Assembly: GCA_014896485.1 (NCBI GenBank)
Contig: JADBKH010000001.1
Location: 1-64,000, forward strand
Reading direction: 5' to 3'
Source of the DNA: Bacillota bacterium
GTDB lineage: Bacteria; Bacillota; Bacilli; Bu12
DNA: 64,000 nt
Each line of letters opens with the position of its first letter. Within the stretch, counting starts at the first letter, position 1. The notes below the pieces were generated by a model, which made no database searches, was not told the DNA's origin, and was given only the letters and a program-made list of their open reading frames with translations. Positions 23,089-32,553 of the stretch are shown piece by piece. The translations under genes were made by a program, and so were the position numbers.

Positions 23089-24693
23089 ATGAACGTGGGG
23101 GCAGTGTGGCAGCGGGTACAGGGGTGGTGGTCGGCGTTGAGTCCCAACCGCCGCTTGGCTTTGCTGAGTGGCGTGGGGCTGTTGATCGTCGCCTTGGTCG
23201 TCGTTTTGGTGACGACGACGCGGACGCCGTATACGACGATCTACCGGGGCCTGTCGGCAGCAGATGCAGGGGCCATCGTCGATCAGCTGGAGACGATGAA
23301 AGAGCCGTATCGCGTTTCGGGAGACAGCATTGCGGTCCCTTCCAAGGATGCAGACAAGATCCGCGTCCAGCTGGCGGCGCAAGGGCTCCCAAAAAACGGG
23401 CGCATTAGCTATGACAGTGTTTTTTCCGGAAATACCTTCGGCATGACCGATCAGGAGTTTAACCTCAAGACGCTCGACGCCTTGCAGCAGAATCTGGCGA
23501 CGACGATTGGCCAGATGGACGGCGTCCAGTCGGCGGTGGTTCAGATCGTCCAGCCACAACAGAGCGTCTTTGCTACCTCTCCCCAACAGCAAGGCAAGGC
23601 TTCGGTCCTGGTCAGCACTTATCCGGGACAGCCGCTCTCCCAGAGCGCCGTCTACGGCATCCAGCAGCTCGTCTCCCATGCGGTGCCCGGCCTCTCCGCC
23701 CGGGACGTGGCGGTCGTCGATCAGAGCGGTACGGTGCTCTCCCAATCGACGGACGCCGGTGCGCCGGTCGCGGCGGCTTCGGACAAGCTGACCCTCGAAC
23801 AGTCGTTCAGCAAGACGCTTTCCGATCAACTCCAGCACATGCTCGATCCGCTCCTCGGTGCCGGTCACTACCGCCTCGATGTGCAGGCCAGCCTCGATAC
23901 CACACAGACCCAAAGCCAGCAGACACAGACCGTCCCGGTACAGGATCCCAATGGCCGGGCCCAGCCCAATACCATCGTGATCGGTGGGCAAAATCAAGCG
24001 ACCATCCAAAGCCCGGCAGGATCGATTCCAGAGAACATCCAGATCATCTTAAACGGGCCGGGAGCCACCGCTGCGACGGGAGGGGTTGCCGGGACCAACG
24101 GTACCGCGGCAGGGGCTCCCATCGCCCCGCAGAACTATGCAGCCACTGCCGGAGGCGGAAGTGGGCCGAGCCTGACCGCCTCCATTCAAAACGCCGCCGA
24201 CAAGGTCCAGCAGACGATTACCTCCCAGCCCTACACCATCCGCGGACTCAACGTCTCCACCGTCGTCGATACGAATGCGGTCCCTCTGACAGCGGCGCAG
24301 CAGCAGGCGCTGCAAAGCTTGCTGACCAATGCCGTTTCGGCTTACGGGCAAGGGTTTACCCCCCGGGTGGTCGTGACGGGCTTGCCCTTCCAAAACGGAG
24401 CGGTGCAGCCGGCGTCCAAGCCACCGGCGATGGCTTGGTGGTCGCGCCTGCCGATCTGGGCGTATGCAGCTGCTGCAGCGGCAGTGGTGGGACTGATCCT
24501 CGTCCTGCTGGTGGTGCGGCGTCGAGAAAGTGCGACGGCGATGGACGCAACCTTGCCGCCGGAAATGCCCAGGGAACCGGAACATCCGCCTTCTTCCCAG
24601 GATCAGCTGGCGCAGTTGGCACGCAGCGATCCTCGGGAGTTTGCCTCACTGCTGCGCGTTTGGCTCAACGATGACGGCAGTGCACGCCACTAG
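23089..24693 (+). CDS. fliF: Flagellar MS-ring protein FliF
   Basis: 534 residues with a membrane span at about 23-43, the ring-building domains including YRGLSAADAGAIVDQLE and GNTFGMTDQEFNLK, a Gln/Gly-rich periplasmic loop, a second span at about 448-470 and a cytosolic tail that contacts FliG. It forms the membrane ring on which switch and export gate assemble. The ATG at 23089 has GGAGCGACGG upstream. The last 60 residues are Pro- and acid-rich, ending in a FliG-binding type helix. Confidence 0.94.
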   Translation: MNVGAVWQRVQGWWSALSPNRRLALLSGVGLLIVALVVVLVTTTRTPYTTIYRGLSAADAGAIVDQLETMKEPYRVSGDSIAVPSKDADKIRVQLAAQGLPKNGRISYDSVFSGNTFGMTDQEFNLKTLDALQQNLATTIGQMDGVQSAVVQIVQPQQSVFATSPQQQGKASVLVSTYPGQPLSQSAVYGIQQLVSHAVPGLSARDVAVVDQSGTVLSQSTDAGAPVAAASDKLTLEQSFSKTLSDQLQHMLDPLLGAGHYRLDVQASLDTTQTQSQQTQTVPVQDPNGRAQPNTIVIGGQNQATIQSPAGSIPENIQIILNGPGATAATGGVAGTNGTAAGAPIAPQNYAATAGGGSGPSLTASIQNAADKVQQTITSQPYTIRGLNVSTVVDTNAVPLTAAQQQALQSLLTNAVSAYGQGFTPRVVVTGLPFQNGAVQPASKPPAMAWWSRLPIWAYAAAAAAVVGLILVLLVVRRRESATAMDATLPPEMPREPEHPPSSQDQLAQLARSDPREFASLLRVWLNDDGSARH

Positions 24694-24708
24694 GGGAGGA
24701 AAGAGAAG

Positions 24709-25719
24709 ATGGCGAGTACCGGTAGCGCAAGGACCGGGCGACAGAAAGCCGCTGTATTGATGACCAGCTTGCCCACCGAGATCTCTTCGCGGGTGTTGCG
24801 TGAGCTTTCTGACGAAGAGGTGGAGCTGCTCACCCTCGCCATTGCCGAGCTGCAGTTTGTCAGCAAGGAAGAGGCCGAACAGGTTGCCGCCGAATTCACC
24901 CGTTTGGCCCAGGCACGGGGTTTTGTCGCAACCGGGGGCATCAGCTCGGCACGACGGCTGCTGGCAGAGGCATTTGGGGAAGAAGAGGCGGCCAGCGTGC
25001 TCAACCGCCTGACGGCGAGTTTGCAGGCGCGGCCGTTTGATGCGCTGCGGCGATCGGCGACGGAGCAGGTCTTCTCATACCTGCAAGAGGAGCGCCCGCA
25101 GGTGATCGCACTGGTACTTTCCTACCTCGAACCCGATCAGGCGGCGCAGCTGCTCTCCCGGTTTCCCGAGGAACAGCGCGTCGACATCGTGCGCCGGATG
25201 GCCAAGATGGAAGCGGTCTCTCCGGATGTGGTGCAGCAGGTGGAGCAGATGCTGGAACGGCGGATGACCGCTTTCACTTCCTCTTATGCGGAGCCCGGGG
25301 GCATCCCTGCGGTGGTCCAATTGTTGAACAACAGCGAAACGGCCATCGAAAACGACATTTTGGACCACCTCAGTGAAACCGATCCCCAGCTGGCCGAGGA
25401 TATCCGCAAGCAGCTCTTTGTTTTCGAAGATATCGCCCACCTGTCCGACCGCGATGTCCAACGTCTGCTGCGCGAGGTGGACCATCAGGATCTGGTGCTG
25501 GCCCTCAAGGGGGCTTCCGAGATCACCCGGGCGAAGATCTTTGCCAACATGTCCCAGCGTGCCGTCGAAGTGACCCAAGAAGATCTGCGCTACTTGGGAC
25601 CGACGCTGCTGCGTGATGTGCAGGCAGCGCAGGGGCGGATTGCCTCGTTGGCGCGCATGCTGCATGCACAAGGGGAGATCACGATAGGGGGCGGCGGCAG
25701 CAATGAGATCCTCGTCTAA
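24709..25719 (+). CDS. fliG: Flagellar motor switch protein FliG
   Basis: 336 residues with the three FliG domains. The middle-domain signature is EERPQVIALVLSYLEPDQAAQLL, where the usual EHPQ reads ERPQ. The C-terminal torque helix region VDHQDLVLALKGASEITRAKIFANMSQRA contains the charged residues that face the stator. It is the rotor part that meets MotA. GGGGAGGAAAG stands before the ATG. Its end overlaps the fliH start by 17 bases. Confidence 0.95.
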   Translation: MASTGSARTGRQKAAVLMTSLPTEISSRVLRELSDEEVELLTLAIAELQFVSKEEAEQVAAEFTRLAQARGFVATGGISSARRLLAEAFGEEEAASVLNRLTASLQARPFDALRRSATEQVFSYLQEERPQVIALVLSYLEPDQAAQLLSRFPEEQRVDIVRRMAKMEAVSPDVVQQVEQMLERRMTAFTSSYAEPGGIPAVVQLLNNSETAIENDILDHLSETDPQLAEDIRKQLFVFEDIAHLSDRDVQRLLREVDHQDLVLALKGASEITRAKIFANMSQRAVEVTQEDLRYLGPTLLRDVQAAQGRIASLARMLHAQGEITIGGGGSNEILV

Positions 25720-26440
25720 CCTGCTGACGGCGGCCGAGGTGGCGGTGGCTTCCGAGGATCCCATCTTCGTCTGTGCCTCCTTGCATGGGGAGGATCCGGA
25801 CGCCGATGGGGAAGGGCCGCAGGTAAAAACCGCACAGGAGCAAGCCCTGATCCAAGCAGCAGAAGCAGAGGCTGCGCAGATCCGTCGGCAAGCAGAGGCA
25901 GAGGCGGAGCGAGTGTGTGCGCAGGCGGCACAAGAAGCCGAACGCATTTGCGAGGAGGCGCGCCAGGAGGGGTGGACGCAGGGGTATGCAGCGGGGCAGC
26001 AGGCGGCTGCCGAAGAACTGCAGGCTCAGGTGGCGCGCTGGAGCGCCGAAACCCATGCCTACCTCGACCGCTGGCAACAGGACTGGTCGGAGCAGCTCGT
26101 CGCGCTGCTTTTTGCCCTGCTGCAGCGCTGGGCGGGCAGCGTCCCTCAGGCGCAACAGCTGCTATTGGCGGAGACATTGCGCGAGTGTGTGGCCACCCTG
26201 GGCCAGATGGCTGATTGCACGTTCTGGGTAGCACCTGCTTCTTATCCCCAGGCCAAAGCGCTGATCGAGGGGTGGGCAAAGGAGACCGGCAGCCCGCTGG
26301 TGCGGCTTCTGCCCGACTTACAGATGGAACCAGGAACGGTACGGGTCACCTCCGGGCGGGGAGTTGTCGAAAGCAGTGCGGCGCAACGCCTGCAGGAGCT
26401 GCAAGCGCTGCTGCAGCAGGAGGTGGGGCGCGGTGACTGA
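25703..26440 (+). CDS. fliH: Flagellar export ATPase regulator FliH
   Basis: 245 residues. The middle is a long coiled coil with Ala/Glu/Arg heptads (about 47-90), then a GWTQGYAAGQQ turn typical of FliH and a C-terminal domain resembling V-ATPase subunit E (VRVTSGRGVVESSAAQRL). FliH holds FliI inactive and ties it to the export gate and C-ring. The ATG lies inside fliG with a weak G-rich ribosome site, so it is probably coupled. It overlaps fliI by eight bases. Confidence 0.88.
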   Translation: MRSSSNLLTAAEVAVASEDPIFVCASLHGEDPDADGEGPQVKTAQEQALIQAAEAEAAQIRRQAEAEAERVCAQAAQEAERICEEARQEGWTQGYAAGQQAAAEELQAQVARWSAETHAYLDRWQQDWSEQLVALLFALLQRWAGSVPQAQQLLLAETLRECVATLGQMADCTFWVAPASYPQAKALIEGWAKETGSPLVRLLPDLQMEPGTVRVTSGRGVVESSAAQRLQELQALLQQEVGRGD

Positions 26441-27776
26441 TGCCCAGCAGTCCCCTTGGGATTTTGACCGCTTGCTTCGGCTGGTGCGTAACCGGCCGCT
26501 GGTACATATCGAAGGAAAATTGACCAAAACCGGTGGTCTGCTGCTGGTCTCTGACGGTCCCCCTGTCCCGTTGGGGGAAGTCTGCGTGATCGATGCAGCA
26601 ACGCCCCTCTATGCCGAAGTGACCGGCTTTCGGGGCGATCAGTTGGTACTGCTGCCTCTGGGAGAGACAGGACACCTGCAGGCGGGGATGCGGGTGCGCC
26701 ACGTTGCCGGAGGCTTGCCCGTTCCCTTGGGAGAGGGATTGGTCGGGCGGGTCCTGGATGGCTTGGGGCGGCCAATCGACGGCAAAGGTCCTTTGCAGGG
26801 GGTTCAGGAAGGTGCAGTCGATCATGCCGTCGCCGATCCCCTTCGCCGCCGCATGATCGATCGGCCCTTTGTCACCGGCATCCGGGCGATCGATGGCTTG
26901 CTGACGCTGGGGGAAGGGCAACGGGTGGGCGTTTTTGCCGGCAGCGGTGTCGGCAAGTCGACGCTGCTCGGCATGGTGGCGCGCAATGCACTGGCGGATA
27001 TCAATGTGATTGCATTGATCGGGGAACGGGGACGCGAGGTGCGGGAATTTCTCGAAGACGATCTGGGGGCGCAAGGGCTGGCCCGCAGCGTTGTCGTGGT
27101 GGCCACCTCGGACCAGCCGCCGATGGTACGGGTCAAAGCCGCCTTTGTCGCGACACGCATCGCCGAATTCTTTCGCGATCGCGGCGGGCAGGTGCTTTTT
27201 CTGATGGATTCGGTCACGCGTTTCTGCATGGCTCAGCGGGAGGCCGGATTGGCCATCGGCGAACCTCCGGCGACGCGTGGCTACCCCCCTTCCGTCTTTT
27301 CTCGTCTGCCGGCGCTGTTGGAGCGTACCGGTGCAGGAGAGAAGGGGGCAATTACAGCTTTCTACACGGTCCTGGTCGAAGGCGATGACATGAACGAGCC
27401 GGTCGCCGATGCCGTTCGTGGCATTTTAGACGGACATATCGTCTTGTCGCGGGAGCTGGCCAACCGTCGACATTTCCCTGCCATCGATGTGTTGCAGAGT
27501 GTCAGCCGCCTGCGCACCCGAGTGTTGGCGGCGCCCGAACGGCAGTTGTCCGACGCCGCCCTGCAGCTGTTGGCGGTTTACGAGGAGGCCCGGGAGATGG
27601 TCGAGATTGGAGCGTATCCGCTGGGCAGCAACCGGCGTTGGGACGAGGCGATTGCGGTGCATGAACCCCTGGAGGCTTTCTTGTGCCAATCGCCAGAAGA
27701 AAAAAGCGATCTGCAAGGCTGCTTTCACACGCTTCAGCACGTGCTCTCACCGCTTCAGAAGGAGAAGAGCGCATGA
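26433..27776 (+). CDS. fliI: Flagellum-specific export ATPase FliI
   Basis: 447 residues from GTG 26433 (AGGAGGTGGGG upstream). It is an F1-beta-like ATPase: Walker A AGSGVGKSTLLG near residue 170, Walker B VLFLMDSVTRF, and the family segment ERGREVREFLEDDL. It powers and orders export of rod, hook and filament proteins. Overlaps with fliH (eight bases) and fliJ (four bases, ATGA) keep the ATPase complex genes in step. Confidence 0.96.
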   Translation: MTDAQQSPWDFDRLLRLVRNRPLVHIEGKLTKTGGLLLVSDGPPVPLGEVCVIDAATPLYAEVTGFRGDQLVLLPLGETGHLQAGMRVRHVAGGLPVPLGEGLVGRVLDGLGRPIDGKGPLQGVQEGAVDHAVADPLRRRMIDRPFVTGIRAIDGLLTLGEGQRVGVFAGSGVGKSTLLGMVARNALADINVIALIGERGREVREFLEDDLGAQGLARSVVVVATSDQPPMVRVKAAFVATRIAEFFRDRGGQVLFLMDSVTRFCMAQREAGLAIGEPPATRGYPPSVFSRLPALLERTGAGEKGAITAFYTVLVEGDDMNEPVADAVRGILDGHIVLSRELANRRHFPAIDVLQSVSRLRTRVLAAPERQLSDAALQLLAVYEEAREMVEIGAYPLGSNRRWDEAIAVHEPLEAFLCQSPEEKSDLQGCFHTLQHVLSPLQKEKSA

Positions 27777-28165
27777 GCCGATCGACGTTTCCCTACGAGC
27801 GTTTGCTCCATAGGGCCTCCTTTGAGCAGGAGATGCGCAAGCAGGCGTTTGCACGTGCCTTCCAGCAAGCGGAAGCTGCAACAGGGGAGGCACGTCAGGC
27901 CGCCGAACGTGAGGCAGCCGCTGCCGATGGGGTACAGCTGCCCTGGGCGGCGCAGTACCTCCACTACACGGCCGCTGCCCGCCAGCGTGCTGTAGACGCC
28001 TTTCACCAAGCCGAAGCACAGTGGGTGGAGAGCAAAATTGCGTTGCGGCGCTTCAAGAAGTTGCAGGCACATCACCTTGCTGCGCAGCGGGCCGAGCAAC
28101 TGCACCGCCAGCAAGAAGAGTTCGATGAAGTGGGGGTGCGCCAGTGGTGGCAGCAACATCGCTGA
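27773..28165 (+). CDS. fliJ: Flagellar export stalk protein FliJ
   Basis: 130 residues, nearly all coiled coil and rich in Ala, Gln and Arg, with no membrane segment. FliJ is the central stalk of the FliI ring and escorts empty chaperones. The ATG overlaps the fliI stop as ATGA and has AAGGAGAAGAG upstream. Position and shape, more than motifs, support the call. Confidence 0.85.
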   Translation: MSRSTFPYERLLHRASFEQEMRKQAFARAFQQAEAATGEARQAAEREAAAADGVQLPWAAQYLHYTAAARQRAVDAFHQAEAQWVESKIALRRFKKLQAHHLAAQRAEQLHRQQEEFDEVGVRQWWQQHR

Positions 28166-29490
28166 AGGCACCGACCGTGTCGGAAGGGCAACAGGACCTC
28201 CCCCCACAGCAGGGTCCGAAGCACAAAAAAGGGGAGGGGCAGCAAGCCATGCCCTTTGCCCTGCTGTTGGCGGCAGCAGGAGGGAGCCAGCTGGCGCCTC
28301 AAGAACGGGCTTCTTTTCACCGGCCGGCGACGCCCGTCAAAGGAAGTGGCGATCGGCCTGCTCCGGTGGCTGCGGCAACAGGCAAGCCTCAGCCGGCTGA
28401 TGGGCGAGCTTCGTTTGCAGGTCGGTCTGAATGGTACCGCCTGGAAGCCGAACAGCGCGATAGGGCAGATGGGGCAAAGGAGACCCCTTCCTCTTCGGCC
28501 CTGGCAAGGCCGACCCAGCAGGAGACGGTGCAACGCCCCAAAGAAGAGATGGCGTCAAAGCTGTTGAAAGACGGCGTTCAGCCTGGGGCAGCAGCGATCC
28601 CCGGGCCTTTTCCGGCCCCGCAGCAGAAGCCTGTGCTCCAAGACGAACAGGTTGGACAAGGGGTTCCGGCTCAACGGCCTCAGCCGGAGGGCGGAGCTTC
28701 CCCCAAAGCGGTTCTGCCTGCGTCCTCCTTTCCAGCTGCTCCCCCTTCCCCTCCAGAGTGGGCCGTCAAGCAGGTGCCTGCCTCGGTGCAGGGGGGCACA
28801 TCGGGGCCGAAGGCAGGGGGACAAGCACCTGTGCAGGAGGCGCACAGGGGACAAAGCCCACTGTCGGATGTGCCTGAAAATATGCCTGGCGTCTCTTTCT
28901 CTGCTCCGGAGCACGTATCGGACGGGGTGACGCCCGCGCCGATCCATTCGGGAGCTCCCCATCCGGGCCTTGTCGCTGCGGTGGGGACAATCGGCACCCT
29001 CCCGGCGTCCAGCGGCCCCGCCGTAGGGCAGACGACGGTGCCGTCCGGACATTCACCGACAGGAGGCGAGGGAGCTTCGACCGGCGCAATGTTGGCGGCT
29101 TGGACGCATCAGTCGGCTTCCTTCCAGCCCGATCGGTGGACCGCAGCGATCACTGCAGGTACGGAGACGCTGCTGCTCTCCTTTCAACAGCACAAGGAGG
29201 TGGCGCAGGCAGCACTCAGTCTCTTGCCTGGATGGCTCTATCACCAGTTGCAGCAACACCAGGGGGCGTTGGCCCAGAGCTTGGCCCAAAACGGGGTAGG
29301 GTGGGGCGGCCTTTCGCTGGCCATGGGCAGTCACCCCGGTGGTCAAGAGAACGGGCAACCGCCTTTTCCCCTCTCTTACGAGGCTGAGGGAGAAAGACCG
29401 GCATCGGATGGGCCGGCGTTGCCCGCTGGGCACGAACCGGTACCGGGCCCTTCTGCCACGGCCCGGACGGATTACCTGTGGTTCGTGTAA
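28144..29490 (+). CDS. fliK: Hook-length control protein FliK
   Basis: 448 residues. The first 320 are low-complexity, rich in Pro, Gln, Gly and Ala, as in the FliK ruler. A helical segment follows (TLLLSFQQHKEVAQAALSLLPGWLYHQL...LAQNGVGWGGLSLAM) in the position of the Flg_hook substrate-switch domain, though the match is degenerate. FliK measures the hook and switches export to filament proteins. It starts with GTG 28144 or the next GTG, inside fliJ. Its place between fliJ and flgD makes the call. Confidence 0.78.
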   Translation: MVAATSLKAPTVSEGQQDLPPQQGPKHKKGEGQQAMPFALLLAAAGGSQLAPQERASFHRPATPVKGSGDRPAPVAAATGKPQPADGRASFAGRSEWYRLEAEQRDRADGAKETPSSSALARPTQQETVQRPKEEMASKLLKDGVQPGAAAIPGPFPAPQQKPVLQDEQVGQGVPAQRPQPEGGASPKAVLPASSFPAAPPSPPEWAVKQVPASVQGGTSGPKAGGQAPVQEAHRGQSPLSDVPENMPGVSFSAPEHVSDGVTPAPIHSGAPHPGLVAAVGTIGTLPASSGPAVGQTTVPSGHSPTGGEGASTGAMLAAWTHQSASFQPDRWTAAITAGTETLLLSFQQHKEVAQAALSLLPGWLYHQLQQHQGALAQSLAQNGVGWGGLSLAMGSHPGGQENGQPPFPLSYEAEGERPASDGPALPAGHEPVPGPSATARTDYLWFV

Positions 29491-29529
29491 GCCTTGCTCT
29501 GTTCTGCCGCGATGAAGGGAGGTGAAAGG

Positions 29530-29928
29530 TTGATCGATCCTTTGACGATGCAAGCCAATGCAGTGGGCAATACGCCTTCTGCAGCCCAGAGTCCGCTGAC
29601 GCTGGATCCCTCCACCTTCTTGAAGTTGTTCATCACCGAGCTGCAGTACCAGGACCCGACCCAACCGGTCGATGCTGCAACGATGATGCAGCAGTTTTCG
29701 CAGCTGGCGACATTGCAGGCTACCCAACAGTGGATCCAGGCGGCACAGGCACAGCAGACGGCCGCCTCTGAGCAAGCAGCCCTCGCCCTTTTGGGCAAGC
29801 AGGTGACGCTGGACAATGGGGAGAGCGGGCCGGTTGCCTCTGTCAGCTTTGCCCAGGGCTACCCGCAGGTGAGTGTCAACGGAGGTCTTTACAGCATTGC
29901 GCAAGTGGTCTCTGCCGCGCTGCCCTAG
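29530..29928 (+). CDS. flgD: Hook scaffold protein FlgD, short form
   Basis: 132 residues from TTG 29530, chosen because GGGAGGTG lies about six bases upstream; the ATG at 29512 has no ribosome site. The FlgD signature FLKLFITELQYQDPTQPVDAATMMQQFSQLATLQ is complete. FlgD caps the growing hook. The protein ends soon after a short beta segment (VASVSFAQGYPQVSV), as in the short Bacillus forms. It precedes flgE. Confidence 0.92.
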   Translation: MIDPLTMQANAVGNTPSAAQSPLTLDPSTFLKLFITELQYQDPTQPVDAATMMQQFSQLATLQATQQWIQAAQAQQTAASEQAALALLGKQVTLDNGESGPVASVSFAQGYPQVSVNGGLYSIAQVVSAALP

Positions 29929-29956
29929 CGCCATTTTCAAAAAGGAGGAGATGCTC

Positions 29957-30844
29957 GTGTTACCTTCCCTCTACACCGCGGTCAGCGGGCTGGACGCACA
30001 ACAGCGGGATCTGGACGTGATTGCCAACAATGTGGCCAATGCGACGACAGTGGGATTTAAATCGAGCCGGGTCGATTTTGCCGATCTCTACAACCAGCTG
30101 CTTGCAGGTGCGACAGCGCCCCAGACCCAAGCGCCGACCTTTGGCGGAGTCAACCCACAGAGTGTGGGGACCGGCGTGACCATCGCGGCCATCGATACCG
30201 ACATGAACCAGGGGCAAGTGCAGACGACGGGCATGCCGACCGATTTGATGATCAACGGCAACGGTTTTTTTGTCGTCGGACGGGATACAGGGGCCGGACC
30301 CACCTATGCCTACACCCGGGCCGGAGATTTCCATCTCGACGCCAACGGCAATCTGGTCACCAGCGACGGGCTTTTCGTCTATGGGTACGATCCCAATGGG
30401 CCAGCAACTGGAGCCCCGACCTATCCGATCGCCATCCCCTCGGTGTGGGTCGCAAAGAACCCGCCCAATCCGAATGAGCCAGCTAATGGTGCCCAACTGG
30501 AGAGCTGGTCGATTGGCCAAAATGGTACGGTGACAGCGGTCTACAATGGGACGACCTATTCGCTGGGGCAGCTGGCCTTGGCAACGTTTAACAACCCGGG
30601 CGGGCTTCAGAAGTCCGATAATACGCGGTTTGTCGCGTCGGCGAATGCAGGGGTTCCCCTTTATGGGACACCGGATGCCCCCGGTTTCGGCCAGGTGTTA
30701 CAGAATCGCCTGGAGCTGTCCAACGTCAACCTGGGCCGTGAACTTTCCAACATGTTGGTCGCACAGAGCGCTTATCAGGCCAACGCCCGGGTGCTTTCGA
30801 CCGACAACACGATCCTGCAGACGTTGGTCACTTTGGGCCGCTAA
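29957..30844 (+). CDS. flgE: Flagellar hook protein FlgE
   Basis: 295 residues. The GTG at 29957 is preferred: GGAGG ends eight bases before it but only two bases before the ATG at 29951, and it gives the family start M-L-P-S-L-Y. Signatures are GLDAQQRDLDVIANNVANATTVGFKSSRVDF, the middle MINGNGFFVV, and the C-terminal ELSNMLVAQSAYQANARVLSTDN. It is somewhat longer than FlgG rod proteins and sits after flgD, so it is called the hook subunit. Confidence 0.9.
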   Translation: MLPSLYTAVSGLDAQQRDLDVIANNVANATTVGFKSSRVDFADLYNQLLAGATAPQTQAPTFGGVNPQSVGTGVTIAAIDTDMNQGQVQTTGMPTDLMINGNGFFVVGRDTGAGPTYAYTRAGDFHLDANGNLVTSDGLFVYGYDPNGPATGAPTYPIAIPSVWVAKNPPNPNEPANGAQLESWSIGQNGTVTAVYNGTTYSLGQLALATFNNPGGLQKSDNTRFVASANAGVPLYGTPDAPGFGQVLQNRLELSNVNLGRELSNMLVAQSAYQANARVLSTDNTILQTLVTLGR

Positions 30845-30907
30845 CGTTTCGCTTGTTGCGACCTGTTTTGGGCAACAGCGTGCAGCGCAAGCAAAGGAGG
30901 CACGTGC

Positions 30908-31879
30908 ATGGCGGATGTGCTCAGCCAAGCGGAGATCGACCGGCTTCTTTCCCAACTGCGGCAGCCGGCGGCTCTGGCGCCGGAGCTCAGCGATCAGGGG
31001 CCGATACAGCGGTACGATTTTCGCGGGAGCTACCACTTCGACCGTGAGCAGGTGCGGGCTTTCACTGTCATGGTGGAGCGGTTCCGTCGTGCTTTGGAGA
31101 CACAGCTGGCAATGTTGACGCGTATCGCTTGCCGGGCAGTAGACTTTTCGATCGAAGCGCTGCCGGTGACCGAATACATCCGTGCACAACCGCAGCCTGC
31201 CGCCATCGGCCTCTGCCGGACCGAGCACGGGGGAGAACCGCTGTGGATCAGCCTGATTCCCTCGCTGGCGTTTGCCTTGGTCGATCGCACGTTGGGTGGT
31301 CCTGAGGAGATGCCTGCAGTGGTCCATGGGCTGACCGAGATCGATCGGGTGTTGGTGGAGCAACTGATGCGCCAGGTTGGCAGTGTCCTCGCCCGTGCCG
31401 CTTCGGAGAGCAGCGGGGAGAGCTTGGCCTTTGAGGGACTGGAGACCAATCCCCTCTATCTGGATATCTCGAGTGTCGAAGGGCCGGCTTTGGTCGCCAG
31501 TGCGACGCTGACCGCCGGTAAGGCCAATGGGATCCTCAGCCTCTGCCTGCCCCAAGAGGCGGTCAAGGATCTCTTTGGCTTGCCGGCAGAGATCGCTGCG
31601 CAACACGCGACACCCTTACGCCCTTTGCCTCAGGCGGAGAAGGCTCCTTTTGTCACGCGGTTGGAAGCAGCGCCTGTCGAATTGAGGGTACAGCTCGGCC
31701 AGACCACGCTGCACTTAAACGAGATTGCACAACTAGCCCCTGGTACCTATCTGCGCCTGCAGGAGCAGGCCGACCAGCCGATGCTCTTGCTGGTCAATGG
31801 GACACCCAAATTTGAAGTCACCGTCGGACAGCATGACGGACGGTATGCCGTACAGATCTTGAAGGAACTCGCGCCATGA
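30908..31879 (+). CDS. fliM: Flagellar motor switch protein FliM
   Basis: 323 residues. The N-terminal CheY-binding peptide is LSQAEIDRLLSQL, the middle domain is CheC-like without phosphatase residues, and the C-terminal SpoA domain (VELRVQLGQTTLHLNEI...LLLVNGTPKFEVTVG) joins FliY in the C-ring. AAAGGAGG stands before the ATG. In B. subtilis fliY would follow. Here fliP follows with an ATGA overlap, so the junction has been cleanly closed. Confidence 0.95.
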   Translation: MADVLSQAEIDRLLSQLRQPAALAPELSDQGPIQRYDFRGSYHFDREQVRAFTVMVERFRRALETQLAMLTRIACRAVDFSIEALPVTEYIRAQPQPAAIGLCRTEHGGEPLWISLIPSLAFALVDRTLGGPEEMPAVVHGLTEIDRVLVEQLMRQVGSVLARAASESSGESLAFEGLETNPLYLDISSVEGPALVASATLTAGKANGILSLCLPQEAVKDLFGLPAEIAAQHATPLRPLPQAEKAPFVTRLEAAPVELRVQLGQTTLHLNEIAQLAPGTYLRLQEQADQPMLLLVNGTPKFEVTVGQHDGRYAVQILKELAP

Positions 31880-32553
31880 ACAACGCCTTGAATGCGTTGC
31901 TGCAATCTTCCGGCAGCTCTGGATTGCCGGTCACGCTGCTCCTGCTGATCGCGGCGCTGACCTTTTTGCCGGCAGCATTGGTGCTCATGACCTCTTTTAC
32001 CCGGATCATCGTTGTATTGGGATTCTTGCGATCTGCGCTCTCGGTACAGCAGATCCCGCCAACCCAGGTGCTTGTCGGCCTTGCCCTGTTTTTGACCCTG
32101 TTTGTCATGTATCCCACTGCTACGCAGATCAATCAGGTGGCGATCACGCCTTATCTCAACGGGCAGATCACCGTTCAGCAGGCGTTGACGGCCGCTGAGG
32201 GACCTTTGAAGACTTTCATGGGGGCACAGACACGTATGTCTGATCTCCAGCTTTTTCTCAACTACAACCGGACGCCGACCCCCGCTTCGATCCAGCAGGT
32301 GCCGTTGCATGATCTCGTCCCTGCTTTCGCGCTCAGCGAGTTGACCACGGCATTTCGGATGGGGTTTCTCCTCTTTGTGCCCTTTTTGGTGATCGATTTG
32401 GTGGTTGCTGCTGTTCTGATGTCGTTGGGCATGATGATGCTGCCGCCTGTGCTGGTCTCGATGCCCTTTAAAATCTTGCTCTTTGTATTGGCAGGCGGGT
32501 GGGAGCTGGTGGTCGGCTCGCTGCTCCAATCTTTTGCAGTGGTGACTCCATGA
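31876..32553 (+). CDS. fliP: Flagellar export gate protein FliP
   Basis: 225 residues with four membrane spans. Family signatures are LVLMTSFTRIIVVLGFLRSALSVQQIPPTQVL and the late AFALSELTTAFRMGFLLFVPFLVIDLVVAAVLMSLGMMM. The usual cleaved signal peptide of longer FliP proteins is missing or reduced. FliP5-FliQ4-FliR1 forms the export channel. It overlaps fliM and fliQ by four bases each. Confidence 0.96.
   Translation: MNNALNALLQSSGSSGLPVTLLLLIAALTFLPAALVLMTSFTRIIVVLGFLRSALSVQQIPPTQVLVGLALFLTLFVMYPTATQINQVAITPYLNGQITVQQALTAAEGPLKTFMGAQTRMSDLQLFLNYNRTPTPASIQQVPLHDLVPAFALSELTTAFRMGFLLFVPFLVIDLVVAAVLMSLGMMMLPPVLVSMPFKILLFVLAGGWELVVGSLLQSFAVVTP

Noticed and set aside
22717-24009. 430-residue open frame antisense to fliE-fliF
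   Set aside because: Shadow of certain genes; low-complexity Arg/His/Pro content.
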